Below are positions 46,501 to 57,196 of a stretch of 64,000 bases of DNA, piece after piece. Origin of the DNA: Protula sp. h YS-2021 (lineage: Eukaryota > Annelida > Polychaeta > Sabellida > Serpulidae); the NCBI GenBank assembly GCA_949752745.1, contig CATKHT010000140.1:16973-80972 (forward strand), in the 5' to 3' direction. The first letter of the stretch is position 1; each line of letters begins with the position of its first letter. A program made the position numbers and the translations under genes. The notes below the pieces were generated by a model. That model did no database searches, was not told the DNA's origin, and worked only from the letters and a program-made list of their open reading frames with translations.

Positions 46501-48102
46501 GTCTACTATTAAATTCAAACTTTGATATAAAATCTCTCGAAATGCCAAGATTTTACAAAGAAATGTTTCTCTACTTACACGAAATAAGAGACAGTGATTA
46601 TTACTCGGGGGTTCTCTGGAACAATAAACATGTAAAAATTGGTGGAAAGTCAGTTTTCATAAAGCCTTGGTTTGACAAAGGAATAGTTTAAATCGACCCA
46701 CTTTTATATAATGCTTTTAAAATAATACTAACTCGATTGATTTCAAAAGAAAACTTTCATATTTATACAAACAGGGAGTATAAAGTTGACGTGACAAACC
46801 CATTCCAAAGAATTAAAGACACCTTCGTAAATGTAAAAACTGCAAAAAGCAGAGAATACTTACCTTTTTTCATCAGTCTTAAGAAAGAAGAACCAATATG
46901 TGTTCAGTACTGGGCAAGTAAGCATATCACACCTGAAAAAGCACTGGGCAGCATTATTACACTAAAACAAGCAACCAAAGAAACTTGGCTCCTTTCACTG
47001 CAATTTAAGATTACGCACAATATCGTAGCAACAAATAAAAAATTATATGACTGGCGAATAAGACAATCCCCACAGTGTGATTACTGCGAGTTTGAAGATA
47101 CCATTGAACACTATATGTGGGAATGTCCACTCTCACAGTCAATAATATCCCACTGTCTAAGATGGCTGAGGCTTATAAACGCTGATAAGATCGCATTTAA
47201 TAAAGAAACCTTCCTATTTGGCTTCCAAAACATCAGATTTGACAACTTATCAATGATTATCAAGCATTACATACACATGTGTAAGAAAAACAAAAAAGCT
47301 CACAACGAAACAAATTTTATGAAAGAATTAGGAATAAGGTTTTTATCTGATAAATTACACCTAAAACAAAGCCACTTTGAATTTAAATGGCTAAACATTT
47401 ATGTTGTATTGCCAGTATATTTCAAATCAATACTAGGCTGCTAAGGAATCCCTGCCTCCCTCTCTCTTTCCCTTTCCCTCCTCCCTACTGCCCCCTTAGC
47501 TCAACTATTGACAATAAACGTGTTTATTTCCATCTCCTTTTGAAGTGCTTAAAATATTCAAATCATTCTGTTGATTGATACTGATGTAAACTTTTGAAAC
47601 TTGATAAAACTGATTGATCAATTTTGTTTCTGAATGTATCTGTTGAATCTGCAACCTGTTCTCTGGACGGATTTTCCCTACGCAAATTTCTATGTCATTC
47701 TTTAAATAGTTAAAATCCCTTCAATTATGTGTATAAAATTGATTAAAATGTAATAAATCTGGTTAACTAGTGATTGCTATTAGCACAGTCTAAAGCGATT
47801 CTGTAATATTGCTTTAAATAGTCAAAATCCCTTAAATTATATTATAAAATTGATTAAAACGTAATAAATCTGGTTAACTAGTGATTGCTGTTAGCACAGT
47901 CTAAAGCGATTCTGTAATATTATTTGAATTAACGTTTAAACCTTAGTAATGAACACTTGCATATTATATTTTTGAATTTCCACAACCGAACGCTTGTACT
48001 CGTGGGTGAAGCATGATTTCAAAATAAGTGGTTGAACGTGAATGCTGTAATATTCTCTTTATGTGATGTGATGAAACCAATAAAATTATTAAAAACAAAA
48101 AA
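43587..48102 (+). mobile_element. LINE D (Tx1/L1-like), exactly between the two direct repeats
   Basis: 4516 bp. Its 5' boundary abuts the end of the first 1.78-kb copy. Its A-rich 3' tail (AATAAA at about 48079, then aaaaacaaaaaaa) abuts the start of the second copy. ORF2 encodes an endonuclease, reverse transcriptase and C-terminal domain. Two 110-bp direct repeats lie in the 3' UTR (47701-47811, 47813-47922). ORF1 is absent, so the copy is 5'-truncated. Confidence 0.9.
43800..47444 (+). pseudogene. LINE ORF2 (endonuclease-reverse transcriptase), broken
   Basis: The endonuclease begins KVYSLNVRGLRNKDKRRDIF and has LLIQESHG, NVYAPNDEKDR, VIVGGDWNTTFD and a C-terminal SIRSDHKLIFLD. A frameshift near 44960 leads into the reverse transcriptase: SSPGSDGLTVEFYKK, LRPITLTNVDYKILTKTLA, NQTGFVKGRVISENIR, LMLDFEKAFDSIEWEY, GVRQGCPLSTVLF, SLFADDTTCYV. 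In-frame stops follow at about 45996 (TGA) and 46689 (TAA). The C-terminus has a zinc-knuckle-like CDYCEFEDTIEHYMWECP. Motifs fit L1/Tx1-type ORF2. Only three disabling changes are seen, so it is a fairly young copy. Confidence 0.92.
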
Positions 48103-48108
48103 AAGTGC

Positions 48109-49227
48109 TTGAGAATAAGTCGCGATGAAGTTATTGCACTGAAAACAGAATCTTGGCCATTGCCCTCGTCAAACTTCACAACTCGTGCATCACGGTTTAA
48201 TCAAGGCAAAATAGTTGAATGGCCCACAACAGATCAAAGGCAACAGCTAATTAATGAGGGAGCAGATTTGGTGCCTAAACCATCGAAAGATGGCGCATTT
48301 GATCGAGAATGGCGCTGGCCTTTTGCAACAGCTGAAAAGCAGCTCATGCAATGGCTAAGCCCACAACAGAAGAGAGCTTATCTTCTTATCAAAATAGTCT
48401 TCTATCGTCATGTTAAACCAGTGGATAATGACAATATTCGTTCATACTGGTTGAAAACGTGCATGTTTTGGTTTGCGGAAGAATACACTTTAGATGATAA
48501 GATTTGGGATGAGCAAAGCTTAATCCACTGTATTAAGTAATTCTATGCGTTCTTTCTGAGCATGGTTAGAGAGTGGATACTACCTCACTTTATTATTCCA
48601 ACAGTTTCTTTGCTACCAACAACGTTCTACAACTTACATATTGTAAAACCAGACATGATAGAAATCATTAACAATATAATAGGCAATATCAACGCATTTC
48701 TTCCAACTCAAGCGGATTTCGAGAAAGTTTATAGACAAGTTACTGAACATTTGAACTTTGTAGAAAGTTCAATAAACACAGATTCCGAAATTTACGAATT
48801 GCTGAATATATCTGAATTTAAACTGCAAGACATTCTATCTCACATAGTGGCTTATAAATTGTCTGAATTAGATAAAAATGATCTTTCAAACGTATTATTT
48901 GAAAAAGTAATTCCTATATTAGCAACTTTTTATGATCATGAAGGAGATAAAATTTGTGTGGTGAAAGCAAAACTGCGAAAAATTGACGCAAGCAAGTCTT
49001 TGATCACTTTATTTCGTTTAATGACAAAATTTTATAGAGAAGATAGCGATCTGCATCACACAGCTATTTGGTTGAACGAAAATATGGGTTTGGGAGACTT
49101 GTCCCGGAAACTGGTTTTAGAGAAGACCATGTACAAGGCATTTGTCCATATGCTTACTCACTGGCGTGAAGTAAATAAAAAAAGGGAATTCGAAGAGAAG
49201 GTGTATGAATTCCTTAATGAGATTTAA
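48109..49227 (+). pseudogene. Mab-21/cGLR duplicate, 5'-truncated with nonsense codon
   Basis: Matches codons 177-548 of the 41281 gene with four base changes. The CAA codon for Q320 is TAA at 48538-48540. The catalytic N-lobe (GS and ExD motifs) is absent, so it cannot encode an active synthase. Confidence 0.93.
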
Positions 49228-49250
49228 AATTACTGAGATATCAAGACGAA

Positions 49251-49373
<123 letters not shown>

Positions 49374-49979
49374 TTTTCCTCTTGTTCATATCTGGATGGC
49401 AGTCAATTTAGAAGACTTTCTGTCAAATTCTAGAACACCCAGTGGTTATCGTTTTGTATCTTTTAGATGTTTTATAACAGCTTTGTATGACAGTTTGCCC
49501 TTTCTTCTAAACAAAGTATCATTTTGGAGAATCGAGGTTTAATTTCGCCCAATTTACATGGTAATGTGGTATTTCTCATCAAACTTTTGCTTATGGCATT
49601 TGCACATTGAAGTAAATCACGTAACGCCAGTTGTTAATTGTAGATCCCTATCCGTGCTATCGAAAGTTTTTCCGAAAAAAGTAGTTATAATTCGAAAAAC
49701 TGTATGCAGTTAATAGTATGTGTTGTTATGTGTGAGATCCCAAATTTGGACAGAGTTTTCCAAGCCTAACTCTTACTATAACAGGAAGTTGCAAGATGTG
49801 AAATTTAATCATGTGTTTTGCACATTTTCCGCGGGTTGTCTTCAGTTGAAATGGGATCAAGATATAAAAGTTTTCGTTTTATTTCTAAACTGTTGATTTG
49901 TCGTTATTCTGTCATGTACTATGTGGAGGATTTTTATCATGGTATCATACCTTATCCCTATACAAGAAGATCATTTCCA

Positions 49980-50760
49980 CTTCGGAGCCGAAAGCAATCC
50001 CAAAAGGCATTCTTATATCCTGTGTCGTCCAAATCTAACTTTGAATGTGGTGTAGGAATTGGATTTATATTCCATCTTGGCATGCCAAAAAGCACTTTTG
50101 TGTTCACAGTACTGAACACTACTGCGCTGGAATGTTTGATACTACTTCGTCAACAGTTTTAAGAGGAGCATGGGGCTGAGGAGGGATTGATTTAAATCTC
50201 ATTGCTCGATCTAAATCTGCAGTTCTTTTTCACCTTTTATCTTGGGTGTTACCTTAGACAACTATTCTATGGGTTTATTAACTTTTATTTTGATTCCTTA
50301 ATATTGTTAATGAGCTTAAGGTCTTGTCTTTCATAGCAAGTGGGACTTACTGAGGTGCCCTAATAACAGCTTGTGTTTGGGTCGCACTTCGTTTTGGAAG
50401 GAAGCCATATTATTATAAGTGTTTAAAATACCTTGCATGTTGTTGTCAGGGTACAGGGTACGTCAACGTATTAATTTTGGTTTTGATATTAACTTTACTT
50501 TTTTCTCTGAATATAACACCCTGTTGTTACACAGACCTAAGGTACTGATATTATCTTGTGAAATAGTATTACCCTTTGTACCTGAGACATTTTTAGATAG
50601 CAGGAACTATTTTCTGCATACGTCAAAATACGTGTTTAATTTCTTAATACTTATTCTTATGAATAAAATAATTTGCCGACTTAGAAGGCATCACTTTGGG
50701 CTTTTCCAATGTGTTAACATTCGTTATGGCGATTAATAATTAATTTTGCAGGATATTCAC
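49980..50760 (-). mobile_element. Degenerate Gypsy pol relic
   Basis: Nucleotide similarity to the Gypsy element at 16650-17300. Shared stretches include catgccaaaaagcac (the FWHIK region), ctacttcgtc, and the cttgtctttcatagcaagtggga and ggtgccctaataacagcttg regions. Only scattered frames remain. Confidence 0.6.
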
Positions 50761-51364
50761 AAATGTAGATGTTGAACGGGTTCCCCTGTTACTGTGTTTA
50801 CAGCACGTTGTCAACCAACCAGTCAATCAGCGTCGATGCAGTATCAGTCACCTGACAGCACCATACTCAACTTATCGAGTACCACGATCCCAGTTGAAGG
50901 GGGTGGGCTGGTATAATTGGAGTGATGGTTTCTTTGTCTACAAGATATTTTATTCTTAAAAATTAGTAAGAAATTTAACATTACGGTTTTAATTCGAAAA
51001 TGTCAGCTTGTAGACTACGAAGCCGTTACTTTGGAAGATTAGAACCGGTGATGGGAATCGTACACGAATTGGTTAACTACCGTCTGCAGACATTTTGTCG
51101 GAAACGCAGAAATAAAAGAAATAAGCTGAGTGAAAGCTTTTAATTCAGCGGGTCTCAACACAAAATTCCCTTTTGATAACAACAGCGTAGATAAGATGCG
51201 TTTTAAAGCGAACCTTCAATTAATTAGAAAGACACTGAAGGCTGGAACACAATTAACAAACAAACTGGTACGATCTCATGTCCCCACACAAAAGGAACGA
51301 CATATCACAAGCTGATATGGTTTAAAAATGTGTGCCGACCCGTCACAGTATATCCGAAAATATG
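50761..51364. other. Non-coding spacer
   Basis: No supported gene between the Gypsy relic and the DIRS-like relic. Confidence 0.4.
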
Positions 51365-52960
51365 TCACATGCAGCCAAATTTATAGCCAGACGGGCGCTT
51401 AAGAATAAACGTAAGAACTAAAGAATATATTAAGATGGACATAGAGGATGGACATAGAGGAAACCTTCCTGACCTCAAAGAGGTAAACAAAAAATCGACG
51501 ACTTCCACCGCTGTAGTCCCTACAGCATGGATGCAATTTACTGACGCATCTATGTGTAGATAATAGACTTTTTTTGTGGATACCCTGTGAACTGACCCCA
51601 TCCGACGAAGAAACCTTTCAGAACAACCCTTGTTCTTCATGGGAGAAAAATAATGCAGCAAAGTTTGAGTTGAAACGACCGAGGATTTCACGTTTCGGGA
51701 ATTCGGAGATTTTTGACTCCCTGTAACCTCATCACAAGCAACTCCCTGTAACCTGATCAAAGCAACAAATTTTCATGGGAACATTCAGATTATCGACGAC
51801 AGTGGAAATGTAAACAATATCACTGGAGTCCAACGGCACACTAACGTATCGATCGGTAACCCTGCTACGACTGGACACATACAAATGTACGCTGCAAGAC
51901 CGGACAGACAAATGTACACCTGCGATATGAGATACTTGAATGACAAAAGCATTGTCACGAGCATTAAGAGAACCTGCTTGGTGAGTCGATGCAACATCGA
52001 TGAACTCGCACCCATCACCATTTGAACAAATAAAACATAACCGTGTGATTTTCCACCAGGAATTAAACCACACGATCTTTGAGAACCGCGGAGAGATGCA
52101 ATTAAAATTAAAACAGCCTTCATTTCCAACACGTTGACAAAATTGTGACAAGGGCACTGACCATTCAAAGTGCGCCCTTGGAACATCAAACCCGCTGCAT
52201 CCGTCTAAACCTGCCTTCAAAAGAATAAAAGAGAGAAAGACTCATCCTTTAGGAGACTAACCTGACGTGACCACCAGTCGAAATCTCTGAGCGCTAACAG
52301 GGACAGCCATAGTCGCTGATGTGGTGACCTGCCAAGTTGATACTCACGAAAGTGATACCTGCCCAACTCGAGAGTTTTGTCAGTGGTAACTAACGAACCC
52401 AGGAGGGACTCCAACAGAAAAGGCCGAATATTAAGATACGACGCGAACAATCAAAGTCGACAACTTATGAATGCGTGGTGCCGATAAATTTTATGCACTG
52501 AACCGAAACCAACTCTGGCTTCTTAAAATTGACCATAAGGCCGAACACAACACTTCTTTGTCAAGCCGACCATCTGACATAGCAGGACATGTTTATTCCT
52601 GTTTACCAGCAGCCAATCGTCGAGCTATTTGAAAATGATCAATCGAGCCTTCATAACTCGAGTGAAGACGAATGGTGTCGCCGACCACCCAAATGGGAGC
52701 GCGGGAAACGATGACGTCAAATCATTCCAATCATCTTCTCTAGTGTCAACATCTGACGGCATGGGTGTGCATTCGGGACATAGAATTCTGTACTCCTAGG
52801 GCCCCGGTGACGCGTGGCGAAGCTTGGTGGGCAAATGTGACGTGTGCGGCGGTTGACGCAACATGTGAAGCAGGTGGCGGTGCTGAAGTCGTAACTGGCG
52901 AAGGCATCGGCACTGACAGTTGATGTTCAGCACCAGATAACTGTGGGGGCACCTTGAGTT
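51365..52960 (-). mobile_element. DIRS-like (tyrosine recombinase) retrotransposon relic
   Basis: Minus-strand frames, in order. A Pro/Ser-rich segment at about 52950-52750. The reverse transcriptase box LDDWLLVNRNKHVLL at 52607-52624 and onward, followed by GLMVNFKKPELVSVQ. Then LLGSLVTTDKTLELGRYHFREYQL...WWSRQ at about 52440-52230. RNase-H-like pieces GFDVPRAHFEWSV and NVLEMKAVLILIASL (about 52190-52090), with HIAGVHL-type sequence near 51900. A segment TTAVEVVDFLFTSLRSG (about 51500) resembles the start of DIRS tyrosine recombinases. The LDDWLL box is a hallmark of DIRS elements. It is riddled with frameshifts. Confidence 0.65.
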
Positions 52961-53248
52961 TACTCAGTTTCGCCAGAGGACGAGTGTTCGGTGAATGAAA
53001 ATATGAAGATCCGTAGACTAAGTCATCGTTGGATTGCTATTTCTCCTTCATCAAAGGCTGTATAGGGGCAAACAACGGTAGAGAAGGCAGTTGTATCTCA
53101 GTTGGCGATTTTGGTTTCGTTGTGACAATTGTTGTTGGGGCAGCAGTAAGACGCTGCGGTCCCCTTCTTTGACGCAAGTAAATTTCTCTGGACGCACAAA
53201 GCAACGTATCCAGATGCAAATTCCAACTTATAGCGAACCTCTTTAAAG

Positions 53249-53254
53249 GTGCGA
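53249..53254. repeat. 6-bp target site duplication, left (GTGCGA)
   Basis: GTGCGA directly precedes AGTAGGGAG. The identical hexamer follows the right end at 62119-62124. Six-bp duplications are diagnostic for Polintons. Confidence 0.93.
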
Positions 53255-53369
53255 AGTAGGGAGAAAACGGGGGTTTGAAAACAGGAAGTGACGTCATAGT
53301 GACGTCACGTGGTGTTTTCAAACCCCCACGGGGGTTTGAAAACAGTGACGTCATAATGACGTCACTATG

Positions 53370-53640
53370 GGGAAAACCCGATCGATAAATTTTAGAGTGC
53401 ACTCGTACAGAGTGTGGGGAAAACCCGATCGATAAATTTCAGAGTGCACTCGTACAGAGTGTGGGGGAAAACCCGATCGATAAATTTCAGAGTGCACTCG
53501 TACAGAGTGTGGGGAAAACCCGATCGATAAATTTCAGAGTGCACTCGTACAGAGTGTGGGGGAAAACCCGATCGATAAATTTCAGAGTGCACTCGTACAG
53601 AGTGTGGGGGAAAACCGATCGATAAATGTTAGAGTGCACT
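53370..53640. repeat. 46-bp tandem array (aacccgatcgataaattt / gagtgcactcgtacagagtg)
   Basis: About six units. More diverged units recur at 54940-55180. The mirror array is at 61720-62010. Chance frames over it are not genes. Confidence 0.95.
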
Positions 53641-53847
53641 CGTTCAGAGCGGTGGAACGATCAATAAATTTGAGAAGGAATGGGATTTTCAGCAGGATAA
53701 AAGTGTGGCTCCGAAAACAGGAAGTGACGTCATAATGACGTCACGAGGTGTTTTCGGAGCCCCATGGGGCTCCGAAAACAGTGACGTGATTGTTTTCGAA
53801 TTCGCATGGGTATTTTGAAACAGGTAATCGAAAAAGCGCGCGCCCGT

Positions 53848-54040
53848 TCAATGACGTCATAATGACGTCATCATGCCGTTATAATGACGTCATCATGATG
53901 ACGTTATGACGTCATCATAACGTTATAATGACGTCATCATCATGACGTCATAATGACGTCATCATGACGTTATAATGACGTCATCATCATGACGTTATAA
54001 TGACGTCATCATGACGTTATCATGACGTCATCATGATGTT
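53848..54040. promoter_or_regulatory. Array of consensus CRE sites (TGACGTCA), left arm
   Basis: About ten perfect TGACGTCA palindromes in under 200 bp, alternating with TGACGTTA variants at a spacing of about 10-20 bp. TGACGTCA is the high-affinity site of CREB/ATF bZIP factors. The mirror array is at about 61335-61530. Confidence 0.85.
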
Positions 54041-54210
54041 ATGGCATATTAAGACAGTTCTAAGCAGGATAACCCTAAGTCGCCTGTCAATCATCATGAC
54101 GTCATTAGTCACGTGACCTGTCAATTATCATTGGTCACATGACCTGTCAATCATGTGTGATGTGATTCCAACCGCATATGAGGAATATTTTCCTGCTGAT
54201 TAACCTTCTG

Positions 54211-54295
54211 GCCTGAATGGCTCAGTTGGTAGAGCAGAGTACCCGTAAGCGGACCCATGATCTGAAGGTCGGTGGATCGAACCCGCCCTCGGGCA
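54211..54295 (+). ncRNA. tRNA-like module 1 (left arm)
   Basis: 85 bp. Acceptor stem GCCTGAA/CTCGGGC (one mismatch plus a G-T pair), D arm GCTC...GAGC perfect, A-box TGGCTCAGTTGG, T arm GGTGG-ATCGAAC-CCGCC, B-box-like GGATCGAACCC. The region between the D and T arms is about 12 nt longer than canonical and forms no clear anticodon stem. It is therefore a tRNA pseudogene, an intron-bearing tRNA, or a structural mimic. A mirror copy lies at 61078-61162. Confidence 0.65.
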
Positions 54296-54301
54296 TAACT
54301 T

Positions 54302-54530
54302 TCATATCATGGGTCCTCCCCCCAGGATCAAGACATGACATGAATCGAACCCCCCCCCCCGGACCAAGACATGACATGTATCGGACCCCCCCCCCCGGAC
54401 CAAGACATGACATGTATCGGACCCCCCCCCCGGACCAAGACATGACATGTATCGGCCCCCCCCCCAGGACCAAGACATGACATGTATCGGACCCCCCCCC
54501 CCCGGACCAAGACATGGCATGTATCGGACA
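54302..54530. repeat. C-rich tandem array (accaagacatgacatgtatcgg + poly-C)
   Basis: Six units of about 40 bp, each with accaagacatgacatg and a C run of 8-12. The mirror array is at 60843-61070, with different C-run lengths. Confidence 0.95.
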
Positions 54531-54619
54531 TAGTCATATAGCTCTATGACTATGTAATTGCTATGTGAACATAATTAGTTTCAAGTATGTATGTCATTAT
54601 CAGATCGTTCAACAGTCAA

Positions 54620-54692
54620 GCCGCGATAGCTCACTTGGCAGAACAAACGGCTAGCAACCTGAGAGTCCCGGGATCGATACCACATCGGGGCA
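54620..54692 (+). ncRNA. tRNA-like module 2 (left arm)
   Basis: 73 bp, the canonical tRNA length. Acceptor GCCGCGA/TCGGGGC (6 of 7 pairs), A-box TAGCTCACTTGG, anticodon-loop position CTAGCAA (would read AGC), B-box-like GGGATCGATACC. A T-run shortly downstream (54697 onward) suits Pol III termination. The anticodon and T stems are poorly paired, so it is probably a decayed or mimic tRNA. The mirror copy is at 60681-60753. Confidence 0.6.
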
Positions 54693-54797
54693 AACTTTTT
54701 TTTGGTTTTTTTTGTTCACTTTTATGACTCTGTGACATTATGTGACAACATGTGACTGTGACATCATGTGACTCTGTGACATTATGTGACTGTGACT

Positions 54798-54799
<2 letters not shown>

Positions 54800-54834
<35 letters not shown>
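54800..54834. repeat. Poly-T tract of about 34 bases
   Basis: Preceded by short tgtgactgtgacat repeats. It is mirrored by the poly-A tract at about 60531-60570. Confidence 0.95.
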
Positions 54835-54838
<4 letters not shown>

Positions 54839-55239
54839 ATAATGGCTATATTTCTATGTCTATTTTCACTATTATTATGATAATATTTAATTAGTCATAT
54901 TTCAATGGTTCTAACCACACAGCATAGGAATAAGTACATGTGTACAGAGTGTGGGGAAACCGATCAATAAATTTTAGAGTGCACTCGTTCAGAGTGTGGA
55001 GGAAACCGATCGATAAAATTTCAGAGTGCACTCGTTCAGACCGTGGGAACGATCGATAAATTTGAAAACATCAAAGGCCTAGACCGTGGGAACGATCGAT
55101 AAATTTGAAAACATCAAAGGCCTAGACCGTGGGAACGATCACTAAATTTCAGAGTGCACTAATTCAGAGCGTGGGAACGATCAATAAATTTGAGAAGGAA
55201 TGGGATTTTCCACAACTCTATGTTTTATGTTATAGTAGT

Positions 55240-56050
55240 TGGAAAATGACACTTCTAAAGCACATTTAACAAATGTGGGTTTTTATAACATATAATATAT
55301 AAAATAAGTTTGAACATTTTAGCATGCTACTTATTTAAATGTTCTAAAGTTATAGTAGTGGAAAAATGATGGTTCTAGACCAACTTTAACAAATTTAGTT
55401 TTTAACACCATATGATATATAAAATAAGTTTGAACATTTTAGCATGCTACTTATTTGAATATTCTAAAGTCATAGTAGTGGAAAAATGATGGTTCTAGAC
55501 CAACTTTAACAAATTTTGTTTTTTGACAAAATATGATGCATAAAATAAGTTTGAACATTTTACCATGGTGTAGTAGGGTAAAAATAAGGGTTCTAGACCA
55601 ACTTTAACAAATTTAGTTTTTAACATCATATGATATATAAAATAAGTTTGAACATTTTAGCATGCTACTTATTTGAATGTTCTAAAGTCATAGTAGTGGA
55701 AAAATGATGGTTCTAGACCAACTTTAACAAATTTTGTTTTTTGACAAAATATGATGCATAAAATAAGTTTGAACATTTTACCATGGTGTAGTAGGGTAAA
55801 AATAAGGGTTCTAGACCAACTTTAACAAATTTAGTTTTTAACACCATATGATATATAAAATAAGTTTGAACATTTTAGCATGCTACTTATTTGAATGTTA
55901 TAAAGTCATAGTAGTGGAAAATGGTGGTTCTAGACCAATTTTAACAAATTTTGTTTTTTGACAAAATATGATGTATAAAATAAGTTTGAACATTTTACCA
56001 TGGTGTAGTAGGGTAAAAATCAGGGTTCTAAACCAACTTTAACAAATTTT
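55240..56050. repeat. About 115-bp tandem array
   Basis: Seven to eight units containing ttctagaccaactttaacaa, aaaataagtttgaacatttt and either gcatgctacttattt or ccatggtgtagtagggtaaa, so two subtypes alternate. Mirrored at about 59310-60140. Confidence 0.93.
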
Positions 56051-56063
56051 GTTTTTGACACGT

Positions 56064-56078
56064 TTCAGACGATTCTAC
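56064..56078. promoter_or_regulatory. 16-bp palindrome, left arm copy
   Basis: TTCAGACGATTCT..., the reverse complement of AGAATCGTCTGAA, with the outermost bases changed in this copy. It is shared with the Polinton elements at 4094, 4177, 8497, 9570 and 9758. The mirror copy is at about 59287-59302. Confidence 0.7.
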
Positions 56079-56254
56079 CACTTGGTTGGTTGTTGGAAAA
56101 TGGGAAGTGAAAATGTGGATAGTTATGTAGGAAAACTGCGCCCATTCAAAAGACGTGTTCGAATGGCAAGCCCATTCAAAACACGTGTTCGAATGGCAAG
56201 CCCATTCAAAACACGTGTTCGAATAATTTTTTGCAAGATATTACGTCGTGGTAT

Positions 56255-56400
56255 TGTTCATCAAATTGTTCAACATGTTCAACAACATGTTCAACATGTT
56301 CAACAACATGTTCAACATGTTCAACAACATGTTCAACATGTTCAACAAGTTGTTCAACATGTTGTTGTTCAACATGTTGTTCAACATGTTCAACATGTTG
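56255..56400. repeat. caacatgttcaa tandem array, left arm
   Basis: 9- and 12-bp units with the palindrome AACATGTT, ending directly at the TATA box. The right arm has the same array expanded to about 480 bp (58617-59098). It is a variable region of the terminal repeat. Confidence 0.95.
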
Positions 56401-56409
56401 TATATAAAG
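56401..56409 (+). promoter_or_regulatory. TATA box of the two-finger gene
   Basis: TATATAAAG, 53 bases before the ATG at 56462. A mirrored copy is at 58608-58616 in the right arm. Confidence 0.75.
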
Positions 56410-56461
56410 CTATGTTTAAAGACTTTCTCATCATTTGAATAGTGTAGGTTGAACCGAAAGG

Positions 56462-57196
56462 ATGTATACATGCAACATTTGTTCGAAATCTTACAATTGG
56501 CCGCAAAGTCTTAAAAGACACTTAAAGGTTGCTCACGCTTCAGAAATGGATGAAGAATCGGATATGGAAAACTCTGTAAAACTACCTTTCACGGAAACTT
56601 TAGATGAGTCTTCTATGGAAAGTCAAAGCGTCAACATAGCTGAAAAGAATGCACATGCTTGTACAGAATGTGGTGCATTGTACAACAGCGAAGAAGCTTT
56701 GCTCAAACATATGGAGCAGTGTGGTGAGGATGCTGATGACAGGAGTTCTGAAAGTGAGTCAGAAACAGACTCTGAAAGTGAGTCAGAAATAGACTCTGTT
56801 TGGCATGATATGGTTCAAGACGTCTACGATGACTATGATAACATATTTCAAGAAAAGGTTTCAGAATATGAAGAACAAGGACTTGAAGATGCGCATGAAA
56901 TAGCAAGTTATAACCTTCGACCCATTTATAAGCATGGACTAAAACAACTGTTTATGAGACTGTTCAACTATACCCAGCGTCTACAACAGAGCAAACATTA
57001 TCAAAAGATTTTAGAGGACTTTAATTACTTTGTTGATGAAAAACATTATAAGTATTCAAAGGCATTAAAGGCGGCTATAAGGAAAAACAATGCATTCTTT
57101 GAAGAGCTACTAGAAATGGAGGAGGAGGAGGATGGTAGCAGTGATGAAGAAAGTGGCATGGACAGTGAACAAAGTGAAACAGATGCAGAAAAATAG
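56462..57196 (+). CDS. Two-finger acidic protein of the non-autonomous Polinton
   Basis: 244 residues. Finger 1 is a classical C2H2 (C4, C7, H20, H25). Finger 2 is C2HC (C67, C70, H83, C87). A Ser/Glu/Asp-rich linker (about 88-110) leads to a helical region (about 115-205: DVYDDYDNIFQEKVSEYEEQG, YNLRPIYKHGLKQLFMRLFNY, KILEDFNYFVDEKHYKYSKALKAAI) and an acidic tail. It is probably a nuclear DNA-binding or transcription-related protein. The helical C-terminus with FQEKV...LRPIY...LK recalls a widespread but uncharacterised invertebrate C2H2 family. Decayed homologues lie at 5742-6310 and 6340-6540. The first 15 codons belong to the terminal inverted repeat. Confidence 0.85.
   Translation: MYTCNICSKSYNWPQSLKRHLKVAHASEMDEESDMENSVKLPFTETLDESSMESQSVNIAEKNAHACTECGALYNSEEALLKHMEQCGEDADDRSSESESETDSESESEIDSVWHDMVQDVYDDYDNIFQEKVSEYEEQGLEDAHEIASYNLRPIYKHGLKQLFMRLFNYTQRLQQSKHYQKILEDFNYFVDEKHYKYSKALKAAIRKNNAFFEELLEMEEEEDGSSDEESGMDSEQSETDAEK

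Larger units (their letters stand above)
53255..56506 (+). repeat. Left terminal inverted repeat (3.25 kb)
   Basis: From the outside inward: a short inverted segment (ggggtttgaaaac) with TGACGTCA sites; 46-bp array (53370-53640); a second inverted segment (ggctccgaaaac); CRE array (53848-54040); tRNA-like module 1; C-rich array; tRNA-like module 2; poly-T; more 46-bp units; about 115-bp array (55240-56050); 16-bp palindrome; cccattcaaaacacgtgttcg triplicate (56130-56225); TTGAACATG array; TATA box; and the first 15 codons of the finger gene. Confidence 0.93.

Noticed and set aside
51732..52220. 162-codon minus-strand frame as a host gene
   Set aside because: Its parts and the overlapping frame read as a frameshifted RNase-H region of the DIRS-like relic rather than an independent protein.
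53392..53592. Repeated-peptide frame (HSEIYRSGFP units)
   Set aside because: 46-bp minisatellite read through; mirrored in the other arm.
54222..54537. Gly/Pro-rich frames over the C-rich array and its mirror at 60833-61157
   Set aside because: Homopolymer and tandem repeat translation; the part reading MAQLVEQSTRK is the typical translation of a tRNA-like sequence.
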